A stretch of 64,000 bases of DNA from Diploscapter coronatus (taxonomy: Eukaryota; Nematoda; Chromadorea; Rhabditida; Rhabditidae), in NCBI GenBank assembly GCA_964036155.1, contig OZ038422.1, positions 63,077,201 to 63,141,200 on the forward strand, given 5' to 3'. Of this stretch, positions 24,201-38,800 are shown piece by piece. Numbering within the stretch: the stretch's first letter is position 1; each line of letters opens with the position of its first letter. A program made the position numbers and the translations under genes. The notes under the pieces were generated by a model. The model was not told the DNA's origin, searched no databases, and worked only from the letters and a program-made list of their open reading frames with translations.

Positions 24201-27200
24201 GCTCTCTCAAATTACGCTGCTATTTCTCGGGTTCCAGCTTTTTGCCGCGAGGTCCGCCTTGTGGGTCTTTGGGTGTGTCGTAGGGCCGTCGGGTTTTACA
24301 ACTGATGATCACATCTTTGAATGAGAGAGCTAGAGAACAAGAGAAAATATGAGAGGGGAGAGAGAAAGAAATCTAGCATTTCGTACAATGTGCTCTATCT
24401 GTGTGTGCATTATTATGCAGGGAGTTTTTGCATCATTCTCTCTCTCTTCCTCTCTTTCTCTCTCCCTCTCTTGATTCTCCCCTCAGGCACCCTCGATAGC
24501 TTCATCATATTGTCATTTATAATTGCCGGTCTGTATGTGATTCAGCTCTTATCTTATATAAATCATAACATCATAATTGGCACATTTCCTGGAAACGAGG
24601 AGATTTGATGTATTCGGAGATATTCTTATTTGGGATTTTGCACTTTACAGTAGCCTTGTATTAGGGATAGTCTGAAAGCGGTCTGGAATATTTTGGCAAA
24701 CACCAGCTTTTTCATATAACGTGTATAGTGCTCATTTTCGGTTTTGATAGGGTTTTGTTTTTCTTTTCATAAATCGAAAACTTCATTCTTTTTATGGTCA
24801 AATTCAAGATTTTCTGTACGAGTGTTCTGGAATTTTCAAAAATGGGTTTATTCTCTAAAATTCTCAAATTATACATTTTCGTTCTTGCAGGATAAGAAAA
24901 TGCTCCTCACCACATGCATGAACAAAAAATACATGCTCATTTCGCGCAAGTGATTTATGCAATTTCATACCTTTTCCTGCCTCAGGCCTTTCCCCGAAGA
25001 CATGACTTTATGGGACCCCGTTATCGGCATCCGGTATTATTCTAAGGGCAGGGCTATTCTGGTGGTATTTTTGGACGACTTCTGTAAAGTCTTCAACTTT
25101 TATAATATGCTTTCTTTTTCTTGCTATTTATTTTCTGGTTCGGAAGTATAATTTAGTCACTTCCGTAAAAATCACCAACTTTTATCTATGAAGATTAGCC
25201 TTTTTTAGCTTCGCTTTTTACATGAAAAGTTGGTAACGTTTGCAAATCGTGAAGACCACCTTTACATCAAGCTATTTTTAGACTTATGCAGTACTATTTA
25301 GTTCAGAGAACCCCGCTAGTAGCTATGTAATGGCCTTTCCGAATAGTACTGCCCCTTTTGTGATTCATACTATCATGATTGAGAACGGAAAAAGTCGTCC
25401 TCCCCCTAGCCGGTCTAGCATTCTTTTCTGCATTTTTCCCTTTCTGGCTTTATACGAACTTTTGCTCGCCATTTCAGGAATACGGAAAGCAAAATAAAGC
25501 ATAGCAAAAAACTCGGAACGACATCTTAGTTTTGCTTCACCTTCCAAGTAGTTTTTTTCTGAGAATTTATAAATTTTAGAGGAATAAGAGCTCTGAATTT
25601 GTATGATCAAATTTCATAAATTTCAATTTCGACCGATTGCTCACTAAATTGCGCATTGTGAAAGTACCAAACATTTTCCCCCCTTCTTTGTATTGAACTA
25701 TGATGAAAATTTCCTTCATCTCTATCGAATGTTGACATTTTCGATTGTCCTAAATTTTTGATAATAATTCTTTGCGCTTTCAGGGGACGAATCGTTGTAG
25801 TATTTTGGCTGGGTTGGTTGGATTGAAGCCTAAAAGAAGTCGGAATGCTAGGGCCATAAGATGGAGACTCTTGCGAAGGTTAGTTTTTGGCAAAATTCGA
25901 ACATTTTAAAATTAAAAAATCGACAAACTTACCCCTGGCTATTTGACCTATTTCTGCTTTGTACGAAAATATTGCAAAATGTTTCTCGAATTAGCATAAG
26001 CTCGTGAAAACCGTCTGTTATACCGAAAACCAGAATAGCAAAGCAAGGCTCCCAATGTCATGAGATAATCCGCATGGCGGTCAGTGAAAGGCTGGCAGAA
26101 TGGCGAGAGAGCGCTTCGGAATGAGAGGGCGCAGACCGCAAAAAATACGAAACTAGCCTTCGGCAAAATGCAGAGGGGGGCACTCTTTTGTACTTTCTCC
26201 TTTTCATACTTTTACGATGAAGGGTGGTAACTGTTAAATTTTAAAAGTCCTTATAAAACCTACCCTCTGCTTCCTTTTTCCTGTTTGCACTTCGTTTCAA
26301 AATGGTCAAGAATATCTGATGCGGCTTCGCACACAGGACGCGCACTTTATTTGCATTACATCATTATTCACATTCGCTTCGACGCGCCTGGAGCATTTTA
26401 TCACATGTCGTTTTCTCCGTCCCTCTAAAATTTCAACACTATTTCCCCAAAATACACCATGAAATAGCCGTCTTGCATTCAAATGCCCTTATACGGCCGA
26501 ACAGACAAATTTTTCGTCAACGGAAAACCGCGCGGCATTTTTGCGCTAAAAGCTGAACAAGCAAAGCCTGAATTTTGCCTGAAGCGAAATTGAGATTTAA
26601 AACGATCCATAGTACAAAAAGGCTTGAACAAACAGGGGAAATCGGGGATTTTTTGAAATTCTAATTTTCTGACCGAAATAAAACTTGGAAATTTTCGAAG
26701 ATACGGTTATTCTTGGTACATACCTTTTCTTTCTTCTATACAACTCTTCATTTTCATTTCTGTTTCTGTCTTGTTTTTTCCTACTCATCTCTCCTCTATA
26801 CTGGTCACTAGCTTAGGCGGCATGGGGCTATGATCTAACTACTCACTGAAAAAATGTTGCCTAAAGGGCATTGGACGGAAATAGAACGGATAGGCGAGAG
26901 ACTCGAGAGATACGGAAGACCGGACCCCATGCGGAGAAATAGTATGACATTTTATATATCCAGAGAGAAAAAATAGAAAATAGCGCAGAGGAAAGAAAAT
27001 GACCGTCATCCCACCGAAAACTCGTAGCCTTAGGCTGTAAGTAGGCTAAGTACGGAAGCCCGGGCTGGTTTCTGTCAGAGAGGGCATGCCAAAGGGAGAT
27101 CCGAGAAATACTACCGAAAATCGAGGGAGCGCAGAGAAAAAGAATAGCAAAATGAGTGGAGAAATAGTAGAGATTTCAGAGAGAGGGCGAGGGATTTAGA

Positions 27201-29881
27201 GAACGGGGGGCATGCCATTTCATTCCCCTACAGGCTACTAGAGAATAGAGAGCGGAAGTTCTTTACTTTGCGTTTGTTTATTATTATTTCTTTTCTCAGG
27301 TTATTTATGGGAAGTTGTCAAGTGGTCTAGAGAGACAACGAAAGACGGTTACTGTAGAAAGTTAGCATATTTGATTTAGAAAAAAAAACTTGGTTGTAGG
27401 AAATTTTCAAGAATACCGATTTATTCGTATCTAGAGGATTTTGGTCCTCCAGAATGTGCTCATTAGCACCCTAGTTAGGCCTCTACCCAGAGGTTGTTCC
27501 GGCTTTGCGGCTTTGTGCATCCTTCTTTTGCATTCTTATCCTGATTTTCCGCTCGTGCTTACCTAATTTTCTTCCACCACGACACTTGTCAAAATCTCGA
27601 CAATACGAAATTCAATTTGCTCATTTTCTGGTCCAGAGGAGCCCAGGACATGTCCTTATTTGAGACGGGGAGATCCTCTAGCTTTTGCACCCCGCCCCCA
27701 AAAGAGTCGAGAAATTCCTTCACCCCCCTTTCTCAAGTTCGGGAGGATTACGGTAGGTCTTGCTCCCTAGCTCCTCGCTCACCCTTGCCTTCTCTATTTG
27801 AGCCTTTGTGACAAGCAACCGAATAGTTCTCTCATTGTTTCTCTTTTGCCTCTATGATTCACGTTTTGCTTTCCTGTGTTAACTGTCTAATTTCTAATTA
27901 GCCGAAAATCGATAACTCTAAGGAGTCCCAGATTTTCTGACCAGGAGTAATCTGGAATAGGCTTTTCCCTAACAATAAGGTTTCTGAAATTACGTCAGAA
28001 ATGTTCGAATCTCGGAATTTTTGACTTTTGAAGCAAATGTTTCAAAATCGGGCGTTCTGAAAAGGCTTGTGATTCGATTTTTTCGCCTTATCAATTTTCG
28101 TCGACTCCTGAACCCGGCCTCTCGAAATTTTGCTGATGGCGCACTTAATTCGGCGATAAGAATGGTTGTTCTTTTTTACTGACCCGGGTCACTATTTTAT
28201 GGCTTTGCTTCACATGACTTTTGATTTTTTATTGATGACGGAATTTTTAAATTTCAGTGTCAGATTTTCTTATGTTCTTGTCAATTTGTATTATTATTCT
28301 TAGGGATCGCAAACTCCGCTCCCTTGAATTTTTCGCTTTTGTGCAAAAAGCGACCATTTGAAACTTAAAAATGGGAAGCAAATACCTTTCAAAGTTGGTC
28401 GGCATAAATCGGCATAGTCACATTCGATGAACCACCCATTGAAATGAACTTTGACCAAAAAATTATATCGAGAAGTGCGCGTCTGCTCGTGCTCGCGGCG
28501 ATTTTATGAGCCGAAAACATGCTTATTTATCTGATCGGCCCGGGTCAACTTTTTTCGATCAAAAATAATTTAATTTATTTTATTTTTTATTCATCAATAT
28601 CTTAGTTGCATAGAGTTTGATAATTTTAAGTAAAAGTTTGTCGGTAATTATGAATTTTGCGAAACCATTTGCCGCCCCTATTTATTCTTTACGTCATCGG
28701 TTCTAGAAATAGCTCTAGAAGGCGAAAGTCATGTTTATTAGCCGAATTTTTACGTCTATCTGGGATATCTGTGGATCAGGCACGGCCCTAAGGAGAGATA
28801 AAAGGATTTCGCGAGATAAAGTCCAAGACAAAGAGAGACCGAAATCACGCAAATTTAGGCCTAGAAACAAGAAGCACTCAGTTTTGCGCGATCGTATCCA
28901 TGATGCTATCATTACCATTTCCTATAGATTTTTGAAAAATTTACAAATTTTCCTAGAATCTCTGAAAGTTCCATCATTTTTCTGAAATAGGGCCGTTATT
29001 TTGAAGGGCCGATTTTTTCGTCATCAATGTCCTTATTGTACTTCGATTTTTTATGGTCGGCTTGGTCAGAAAAATGGAAAATTCGAATTTCTGCCCCAGG
29101 GCTATTTGGACTGCCTTATGTGGTTGGCTTGTGCTTCAGAATGTGCGCGCAGCTTTTTATCGAGCAAACAAACCGTAAGCGAGAGTGAATATTGAAATTC
29201 GAGAGATTTAGAGAAATCGGGCCATCCGTATGAATTTTTATTTGAAATCGCCCTTCCTTTTCCCATTTTTGGTCAAACCGCGAGGGGACCGTTTTTTCCA
29301 AATTTTCCTTACTATACGTTCCGAAAAGTTGAGCATGCATTTGGATTTTTGAATTTTCTCAGATCTTGAATTTTTCGACAAATGTGATTGTCTACCGAAA
29401 AGTTGTTGGTGAAAACACCGGTTTTGTATCCATTTTAAACTGCACAAATTCGAGATTTTACATAGGAAATCTTGAGAAAAGGAGCGGGATTTGTTATACC
29501 ATTTGAAATGGCTGAGAATTGAGAACGGAAAATGGATGAGATTTCGAGCAGAAAGGCCCCGCTTTGAAGGCCATAAAAATCCCCGGAATCCCCCAAAATT
29601 CGCCTTAATCTCTTTATTCGCGAGCACGAAATTACGCTAATATCCACTATCAGTGATTAAGTCATGTCGGGTGCAGTCGGATAAAAGCCCACCAGAAGCT
29701 GACATTTCCAGCATTCGAAGATCCAAACATAAGCCTCGAAACTTGAGCATTGCTAAACAGCTTTTCCCTGAAACGTACTGTATTTCTGTTGAATTTCTAT
29801 GATTCATCTTGTTTGATTTTGTCTAAAATGTCATTAAAGTTTTAACTTTGAAGAATTACGGTACAATTTATCAACTTTCAG
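21228..29881. other. Large intergenic region upstream of nhr-41 coding exons
   Basis: About 8.6 kb without a supportable exon on either strand after the GTF3C1-like 3' UTR. It should contain the nhr-41 promoter and its unseen 5' exon or exons. The sequence is rich in CTATTTC/GAAATAG words (for example 22370, 23146, 24220, 26439, 26461, 26878, 26936, 27161, 28706, 28984) and in near-palindromic TTTCATATATCC-like words (22943-22964, 23981-23999). CT-rich microsatellite tracts lie around 24438-24476. A short open stretch at 24891-24953 follows a TTGCAG acceptor-like word, but I cannot support it as an exon. Confidence 0.6.
21480..21485 (+). terminator. Poly(A) signal AATAAA after the GTF3C1-like gene
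   Basis: The first canonical AATAAA after the stop codon at 21225-21227, about 250 bp downstream. Confidence 0.55.
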
Positions 29882-32800
29882 AATTCGTTCGATTTGACGC
29901 CGAATAACGACCAGACGGGGCCAACAACGACGACAAAAATAAACGACGAAAATTCCGACATCGAGAGGCAAATGGTACGTAAAATGTTCGATTTTTGAAA
30001 AAATAAGAAATTGCATCATATCAACAAACTACCATTTTTACCATTGACCCATTTCCCATAACCCGGCGATTTTTTACCATTTTACCAAAGAAAAGGCGCC
30101 GCTACATACCATTTTTTTGTGAAAAAATACCACGATGTTCTAATTTGGCGAGGAGTTGTTAAGGCCATGCCGGCTGTCGCTAACTGGGCCTTTATGGGTC
30201 TTCCCCTTTTAGTAGGTGGTAGGAATCTCTCTGAACCCATCTGGCCTTTAATTTTGGCAGCACTTCAAAGAAAAACCGCTATCTTGTTAGGGTGCGTTCA
30301 TACTTTCGATATCGTGTTAGTGTCAAAATTCCTTGATATCGAACGGTTTGGACGTCAAATTTCTCGACCTTTTATCACTTTGTAAAATGCATTGTGTATT
30401 TATCTTGTTTTTTCTCATTTATGTCCGCTATTTTTCTGACATTTAAAATTGGCACGATGTCAAAAAGTATGAATGCACCCTTATTCTTACTTAGAAAATT
30501 CCTCGAAAATGTTATCTTTCTTCCTTTGATGATGAAACTTATTCATCTTTCCGACTAGATTTAAGTCAATTGCGCAAGCAAGGACTTATTTCGTTTAACG
30601 CGCGATAGTGTGATTTCTTATCGTTCTTTACCAACAAAGTGACAGGCATTTCACTCTGATTAACTCGACGGTGATAAGGCTTAGCAGGATATATTTTTAA
30701 AGTTGGAAATATGATTTGCAGGGAAAAGCCGGATTTCAACCGGTTAAATTCGAGGGTAAAATGTGTCTTTGAAAATGCCGCCATAGGCAAAAATGCTCAA
30801 GCCTAAGATATACGAAATTAGCCACTCTTAGATAAGGAATTAGAATTCCGTCTTATGCACAGATTAGGCTAAATTTAATTCCCTGAGAAAGTTCCATTTT
30901 CGAAAAGAAAAAATAGAAAGATTACGAAGCTTTTAAAATCGAAAAATCTCTTATAAAATAAAGGCTAAGCGAAAAGTATTCATTCAAAGCAATTTGAGAC
31001 TGAACTCTTCTCGTTTTACCTTGTTTTGACTGCACACATTCAGACTTATTATTTAGATGATTCATTAATATCATTTATCCTAATCTCCACATATTTTCTT
31101 CCACAAAATTTTATCATGTTGGTCATTCCCAAGCACTATTTTTTCCACTACGAAAAAGATTAATCTCCCTATTTTTTATGTTGGACTTCGAAAATTCAGA
31201 AATTTTTTTTTCGACGAGGTTGGTGATTAATTTATCGTCTGGAAAAATACAAATGTTCGAGGGTTTTTTTCGCTTCTAAAACGAGTTTTAGGGTCAGGAA
31301 AGTGAAATCGCAGACACCTTCGGACAAATTCAAGGGCGAACATTTGAAATATTCATTTCTTGGGGACAAATTTGGAGAAATTTTTAATTTCTAACTTTTC
31401 TGATCTCTGATTTCCAGGCTCACGGAGATTTTTGAAATTCAACTTCATTAATAGGGCTTTAGAGATCACTATCCTAATTTAATCAGCTGATAAGACATTG
31501 ATATTTGATGTCGTGCGGGGGGCTTCTAATGAGTAAAATGGCAAAAATATGAATGTTCAGAGTTCCCCTTAGCAATTTTTATCTTTTTCTTATCAAGAAT
31601 AAAGGAATTTAGTCCCAGACCTTTAGGTGCACGGATACAAGGGGATTAGACCAAATATACGGAAAAAGCAGCGGGAGTCTGGGTGAGATAGCATAAAGGG
31701 ATTGAGGATTTAGAATATCTAGAAGATTATCTTTTATCAGTTTATCGCTATAGCTCCTCCAGATTATTCTGCGCTTTGTTTTGAGTCTGATTACCAGAAT
31801 CAACAGCGAGAAAATGCTCTGAAGCCTACGTGATAAGGAATTGGAAAATACCGAAAAATGATAATTATCACCTCATGATCAAACAGACTAGTGGCATAGA
31901 GCGCAGACTTTCGGTAAATATGTTTTGAATAATGAGATTTGGGATTAATCTTGTGCATTGCAAAAATTAGCTAAGTCTGGATTTTTGCAAAAATCCACAA
32001 TTTTCAAATAGTAAAGTGAAGCCCAAAACAATACGACAGAAAAATGCGGCTCTTATTTTATCCTTGTCTTTTAAGATTTCATATATCCTTTTCTGGGCTT
32101 CTTTTCAACATCTTGCAATTTCCCGCTAAAATTATAGTACCTCCAAAATCGGCCCTAAAATGTCGTTTTGCGCGAGTTTTGCTGGCAAAAACCTACGTGT
32201 TGTGGTCATCTCCGTTGCACTTGACTCTATTCGGATTTTCCGGTTTCCCGCTGTGTCTCTGCCATCTCTTCATGTTAAATTTACTCTCGTTTATATTTTT
32301 CTTCGTGTCCTCTTCAAGCAGCGGGCTCTATGATTCGTTCCATTTGACGCTCGCGGATTTTTCATTGTGTTGCGCCACGGCCAGGGCCTGTCCGGTTCCG
32401 CAAAATACGGCAAAATACGCGTCTCTCCGGTCAGAGACTACACGGGGCGAAATAGAGGATGGAAGATAGAGAGCACAGAGAAGGATACAGTGCTCTCGCT
32501 TGCGCAGAGTGCATTCCCCCGGGCAAAAGCCTGTATGTTTGTTTTCTGTTTTTCCCTGAACAGTGCTATTTTTCATGCTCTCCACCTTCCACTCTCTTGT
32601 GTTCAGATGATATTTCCAAAAGCCTTTTGGCATTTCGAGAGAGGCTGACCGAAAAAATTGACGGTGGTCATTTTTCGCAGGGCCCGATGATGTAATCGGC
32701 GAAAATTTTCATTCTGACAAAAGTCCATTTCTATATGTCGAATTTCATTCAAAATTTGGCGAAGATCAGCTTCTTTTCTTATGAAAAATACCTCAAAACT

Positions 32801-35800
32801 TTAACATTCCAAAAATATGATTTTTTACCAGAAACAGCATAAATTGCACAATATTTGTGCTTTTCTGAGTGATTATTTTTTTTGCAAGAGTCCGCGTGTA
32901 CGCATTTTTTGCATCTAAAGCATTTTGCGTACTATTTTTCTCTTCTACAAGCGTCGTCTGGTTTTCGACCATCGCTGTCTTCTTTCTTTCCTTCTTTTCT
33001 CGTCCTCAGATCTGCCCTCTGGGGCTATTTCTCTGCATCTTTTCTTCTCTCTTCACTTTTCTTTCTCTCTCTCTTTTCCCCTCTCTCATTCCCGCCTACG
33101 TTCTCCGAACTATTTCCACTTTGCCACCGGCCTTCTGTCTGTATTTGTATTTCCATCAACATCAGCTACTTTGTTTTCGCCAGGATTTCATACATTCCCT
33201 TTCCTTGCTTGTTTATTTTGTCATTTTCATCGAATTCATTGATTTTTATCACGAAGATCAGCTTTTTATAGATGTAAAATTTGAAATGCGATAGTTTTCG
33301 GCTATTTCCGAGGATAAATCTAATCCTATTCAATTCAAAATCTCCATCTGAAAAGCTTTTCTATATTGGAAAATCATATGCTCTGGCAAAAATATAATAG
33401 GCCGCTTGTGCGATATCTTTTGTAGGGATGCAGCATCGCGCCTAATAGGGAAATAAACAAGTTAATAATAACATATATTCGATAGTCCCGATAAGTAAGT
33501 CGGCTAAGGAGATTAGTGTATAATTTTTCTGGCAAAAACTTCACAATACCATTCTTATTTTCCATAATTAAACGGGGCTTAATCCGCTGTAACTTTTGTC
33601 TTTTTGCGAGTGAATTTTTAGATGATAATCCTGTAGCTTTCTTTTGTTATCTCTAGAAGATTCACATTTTTAATCTCGAAACTATGAATCTTACCAGTAG
33701 TGATCCGTCTGCCCCCCACCTTATCAGTGAATTTATCGCTTCCTGTTATTTAGCAAATCTCGCGGGGCACAAAGTGCGATATAGGCGTCTGGTGGTCAAT
33801 TTCTAGGCTTTTCTAAATCTGATTATTCGAGTTTCTTTGATTTATTCTAATTAGCTGAGTTTTGTCGACGAAAATAACCACTCTTTCGCGATAATGGGAT
33901 TGATCTCTTGAGGCACAGCAAACCATTCATTCATTCATTCAAACTGTGGTTCTTGAGAAAACACGTAAAGGATAAGGAGGAGTGAGAGAAGGGGATTTGA
34001 TATATCCCTTGGAAGCTGGGGAGTGAGAGAGTGAGGTCGGTGGCTTCTCTCTCATTGCTTCGAGGAACGGCTTGGCGCGCCCGAAACTCGTCCTCGAGAA
34101 ATTCTGCCCCCTCCCTTCCCTCTGCCCAAACAAGGGAAAAGCCACCTCTGCCTGTAGGGAAATTGCTACATCCCAGCGGCTAAATATAGCGGAATCTGAA
34201 GAGATCCCATAGAATCAGACAAAACAAGCACAACATTCGTTCATCCATTCAAGAGTAAGCCCTCAAGAGGTTGACGACCAAATCTGGATGGATATCCACC
34301 CTGCCATTTTTGTATATGCCACTATTCATGAGATATCCACCCGAATCTGCCCCAGCTTTCCCTACGATGATCACTTCTCCTCGTCTGTATCTCTACATCT
34401 CTCCATATCTCGTAATATCTGATCTCGAGAAATGCCGGTTTTCGTCTCGATTTCCAAGGCAAACGCGCGCCATCATTAAGCAAGGCTAAACGAAAGCCGA
34501 GAGAGAGTGATGAATGTGACTGAATGATAAAGCCGAGATTCACTGATGGAGATTTCCCTTGTTTGATGATAAGACATTTTGTGATGTAACCCCCGAAATC
34601 TTGACCTTTTATGACGAAATCCGCATTTTTCTCAGGTCCAAAAAAACCCAGTTTGGTTTATGACCGACCGCCTAAAGATTTTCTGGGGTGCGTTTGAACT
34701 GTTCCCAGAAGATCTGCAGGATGACTATTTTTACAACAATCTCAGGCCAATTTCCCCCATGTCTATTTCTGCATGCGGCTATTTCTGGTGGATTTCCCTA
34801 ATTTTCGCTTCATGAAATGGTTGAGGAGAATGGAAGGAGTGGAAGGGAGAGATCCCGATGATGCAAAGTTCAGAGGACGGGTTTGGGGCCTAGGCGCGGC
34901 ACGGCAGAGGCGTGTATCGCCACCTTTCTGCGCGTCGTCGTCGAGAATGGATCGGGGATCGGGGACTGAATGGGCTGAATCGGATGGGGGGGGGGGGGAG
35001 GGGAGATCGCGTCGCGCGTTTATCCCCTTTCACATCTCCACTTTTTCGCCCCCTTCCAATCGGCCAAGTCACTGCGCAACTGGTTGTGTGTCAGCAGCCA
35101 AGCCAAGCCAAGCCGAGGAAAAGCTGATGCCGAGAGGCCGCGGCGCAAGACGAGAGGAGAGGGAAAAATAGCCCCCCGCACAACAAACTGGAAACAATAA
35201 TAGTCGTCGGATGGCTAGGGGACTAGGAGGAGGGCGCTCGTGCGTCAAGCACACCCCCTCTCCCCGAAAGGCAATCCTCGCAAATTCTTAGGCAATCCAC
35301 AACCACCACCATCTCTCACGTAATTCGCACAGGAGGAACGTCTTCGACAAAACAGTCTCTCAAGAATTCTCCATTTCTAAATTTATTCCCAACACATTCT
35401 GCACTTTAAACAGATTAGCTTATTTTTCACCCTCCCCAGAAGAATGGCGTTTCACTATAATCGTAGCCAATTTCCATGAAAATTCATGTTTCAGGCGTTT
35501 TTTTTTTTATGTCGAATATGTTGACCTTTACAGTATGTTCAAGATTTTAATTAATCTTTTTGATATTATCTAAAGGTTTCAATTTTCAAGGATTACTGTA
35601 GCTTTTCGTTAATCCCCCGTCCCTTTATATATAAGTGATATATTGCAAATCCTTATGGGCAGTCAAGTCAAGTATTGTTATTTTGGCTCTCTCCCTTTTC
35701 TCTCAATTGGATTCCAGTTATCGTGTCTGTCTTTCTCTCAACCAGTCGTTTGCAATGGTCAGGCACAGTTGTTTCTCTACAAGCTCCACCCACTTGCCCT

Positions 35801-38800
35801 CTAGTCTCGCCTCCACTGTGTTGCAGTTCCACATCGAGGCTGAGTTGATGTCTTTTTTCTGTGCGCTTTCTTTGCAGTTTTTGCTATTTCCCTCGGCCCC
35901 GCCCCTTTTTGTCACAACAAGCATCTCGCATCTCGCGCATGCATTCTTTCCGCTGCGTGAGACTAGGCTCCGATCTCACGGACTCGGCAAAAACGGTCAT
36001 AACGCACAGAGCGCGTCTTGGCTCTAGGGGGCCGGTTGCCGAAAACACAAACAAACACGGTGCACCGCAAGATGGGAAAAAGAGCGTGGAGAAAATACGA
36101 GTGCGCGAAAGAGAGACGAGAAAAGTGGGGGCGCCGCTCGGCCGCTGAGCGGGAAAAGACGCAAAGACGCACTGACCGGACGGACACCCGCCTGCCACTG
36201 GCATCCACACTATTTCTCACTCCCCGTCGCAGAGAGTTTGCTTAGTTGCGCCACGACGACGGTCTGCAAAAAAATACGAGCAGAAAGAACAGAGACAGGA
36301 TTGGCCATGCTTTTGTGAGCACTGCTGGACACTTCGAAGAGGTTTTTTTCCCCTAGGACCTTCCAGAACTCGCCTTCTCTGCCTCTCTAAAATCGCGCCA
36401 TCTCTCGACATTTTTCTACTTCTCTAACTATTTCGCTATTTCTCGCCATGCCAAATTTCACGGTGTCTCGCACGTTTTGGCGTGTGTGTTCACGGCAACC
36501 TCGATTCCAAACGTCTCTCTCTCTCTTTCTCTTATCAATTTGATACCTTTTCTATGTACTGATAATTCATTTTCTAGCTTGAACTTCATTTAAATTCGAT
36601 ATATGATGCAGCTATTTCATTGTATATTCAGGCTTGTTGTATTATTCAGCTTCTTTTTCATCGTTCTATTTCTCAGAAGGGGCGAATAATACAACAACTG
36701 GCCTAAATCAAAGTTTTAGACAAATGGGTGGAGTCTACGTTTTAATTTTGCAACTTTCAGACGCTGTCCGCCTCTGCCGTTGGGAGCAGACCGAATTCGG
36801 ACACGATAGCTCCTTCCGAATCGCAGCAGCAGACGCAGCAGATTGTCAACGTCGGTTCTACTTCTGAGATAAATCCCGGTAAGAACTATTTCATGTATCT
36901 TTAACTGATTCTTTTGAGTTTCAGGCCACAATAAAAACGACGGCATTTCTTCGGTGGCACACAGCATATTTTCGCCGACAGGCAACGTTTCTTACGGGTA
37001 AGAAAAAGTGTATACATTGCTAAAGAAATTTAAAAATGTCAATTATCTAAATTTGATGATCAAAATTGTCAGAAGTTACACCATCTTATCGTCTCTTACC
37101 AAAACGAATAGGAGACCCAAAGAACTATAGCACATTTTGCTTCGAGAATTCGAATAAGAGCTTCAAGTGGCAAATAATTATTCTTACCAAAGAATCGATA
37201 ATATTCTAATTTTGTTGCAGAATTCCTCCGTCGATAGCAGCCACATCGCTGCCGACGGCGTCAGTTCCGTCGGTGGGCGGCGGGCCGATCGGCTCCTCAC
37301 TGCCTTTGACACCTACACCCACCAATTTGTCCGGTAAGCACAAATCTAGGGAGGGCTTAAGTCAGAAAATTGTCGTATAACCTATCCTCCAAAATGTGTC
37401 CATTCACGGTTTTGTATCTCTAATCGTTCGTTTTCAAAAACGTTTTCCATTCCTAATGAAGTTGCAACGTTACTTTCGCTCTTGCGACTTACACCCCGCA
37501 TATATTTTGAGTCTGACTCAAATGCTGCTCCCTAGGTCTGGAGAAAAACTACTCTAAATTTAATCTAAGGCTGAATTTTTTATTGAAGATCAGCTTTTCA
37601 TTATAATCTACTTATCACCATATTCTTGATATTTTGACTTAGAATTAAATTTTAGTTTAAAAATACAAAGTAAAAAAAAAAAATTCAGGCCCTCCACCTA
37701 CTCCCTCAACAGCGCCTCCGACTCCAGGACTGGTGGATTTTTCGCGACTCGGCCCTCCGTTTGCAGCTCCGCCTCCGCCCGCCTCGCTGCTCAACCCCGC
37801 ACTCATGGCTGCCCAACTTGGCATGTTCAACAACCCGCAACTCATCTCCATGATGCAGGTACGACGAAAATTTAGGCAACCTGGGTATTTCGTTACTTCG
37901 TCACCTACGAAATAGCGCGGGAAAAGATATCCTCTTGCCTGGCTCTATACCCTCGACTATGGGCAACAAAGTAACGAATTACTCAAAATGCCAAACTATT
38001 ATCGATTTATCACAAAGATCAATGATTTGATAGATATGGTCAAATAGAATACAAAAATGGTAAAACGGGATTAAGATTTTTATTCTTTACCAAATACCCT
38101 GTATTCAAAAATTTTCTCTTTATTCCGCCTCTAGATAAGAGAAGGCGCTAAAATGGGCAGACGAATAAGAAACGAGAAAAATTTGAGGGATCAGCAAGAT
38201 TAGGGAATACAGAGTACTTGATCCCGGAGAGATGGTAAATGAGTGAAAATCGATAGTTTCCTATTTCTGACCGAACATGCTAATTCTTGGTACATTTTCT
38301 GGTAAATTGGTCGATTTATCTTGGTTCTTTTTAGTGCCCTTCCCTTTGGCTCTTAGCGCCAGCCCTGTCCCATCTCCCATCTTCCATCTCTCTTCATCAC
38401 TTTTTCATTGCGCAATTTCTTCGGCCAGTGTGATTCAAATGACCTTTGTCCCTGTGTCTTTTCTCTATTTCCCCTTCTTCCAAAAAATCTATTCTCAGTT
38501 TCGCGCCAAAATTTCTCCTTTCCTTTACTTTCCTCCCGATCAGTTTTCGTTTCAAATCACCGTTTTCCTAATGTTTTTCTGGCCGACCCGAAATCACAGC
38601 GTGACTCCTTCTCTAATAAATTCGGCAAGAAAAAATCTAAATTTTCCAATTTCAAAACTTTGAAGGGGACTTTATTTATAGTTTTTCTTCAGCTAACCCC
38701 TGCCCTTAAATATTGCATCATTTGCGCTCTCTCTTTTTATTGCTTCGAATAGCCTCAGGCACTAATCTATTCGCCTCGAGTAATTAGTGGCTAGAGACGT

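Larger units (their letters stand above)
29975..36760. other. Large nhr-41 intron (6.8 kb)
   Basis: No internal exon could be supported. It holds the family B MITE (30289-30481), a GC-rich island (about 34840-35260), a cluster of CTATTTC words (33025, 33110, 33302, 34763, 34779, 35884, 36210, 36428, 36436, 36612, 36666) and CT-rich tracts. An internal promoter producing a shorter nhr-41 isoform from exon 36761 is possible. Confidence 0.6.

Noticed and set aside
24883..24953. Exon-like stretch after TTCTTGCAG upstream of nhr-41
   Set aside because: It reads into a stop without a usable donor, and the peptide has no link to the nhr-41 N terminus.
32869..33294. Overlapping hydrophobic open frames in three frames
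   Set aside because: They come from a CT-rich tract; all three plus frames are open at once, which indicates composition rather than coding.
34773..35171. Open frames through the GC-rich island in the nhr-41 intron
   Set aside because: Composition alone produces stop-free frames there; no acceptor/donor pair joins them to nhr-41 in frame.
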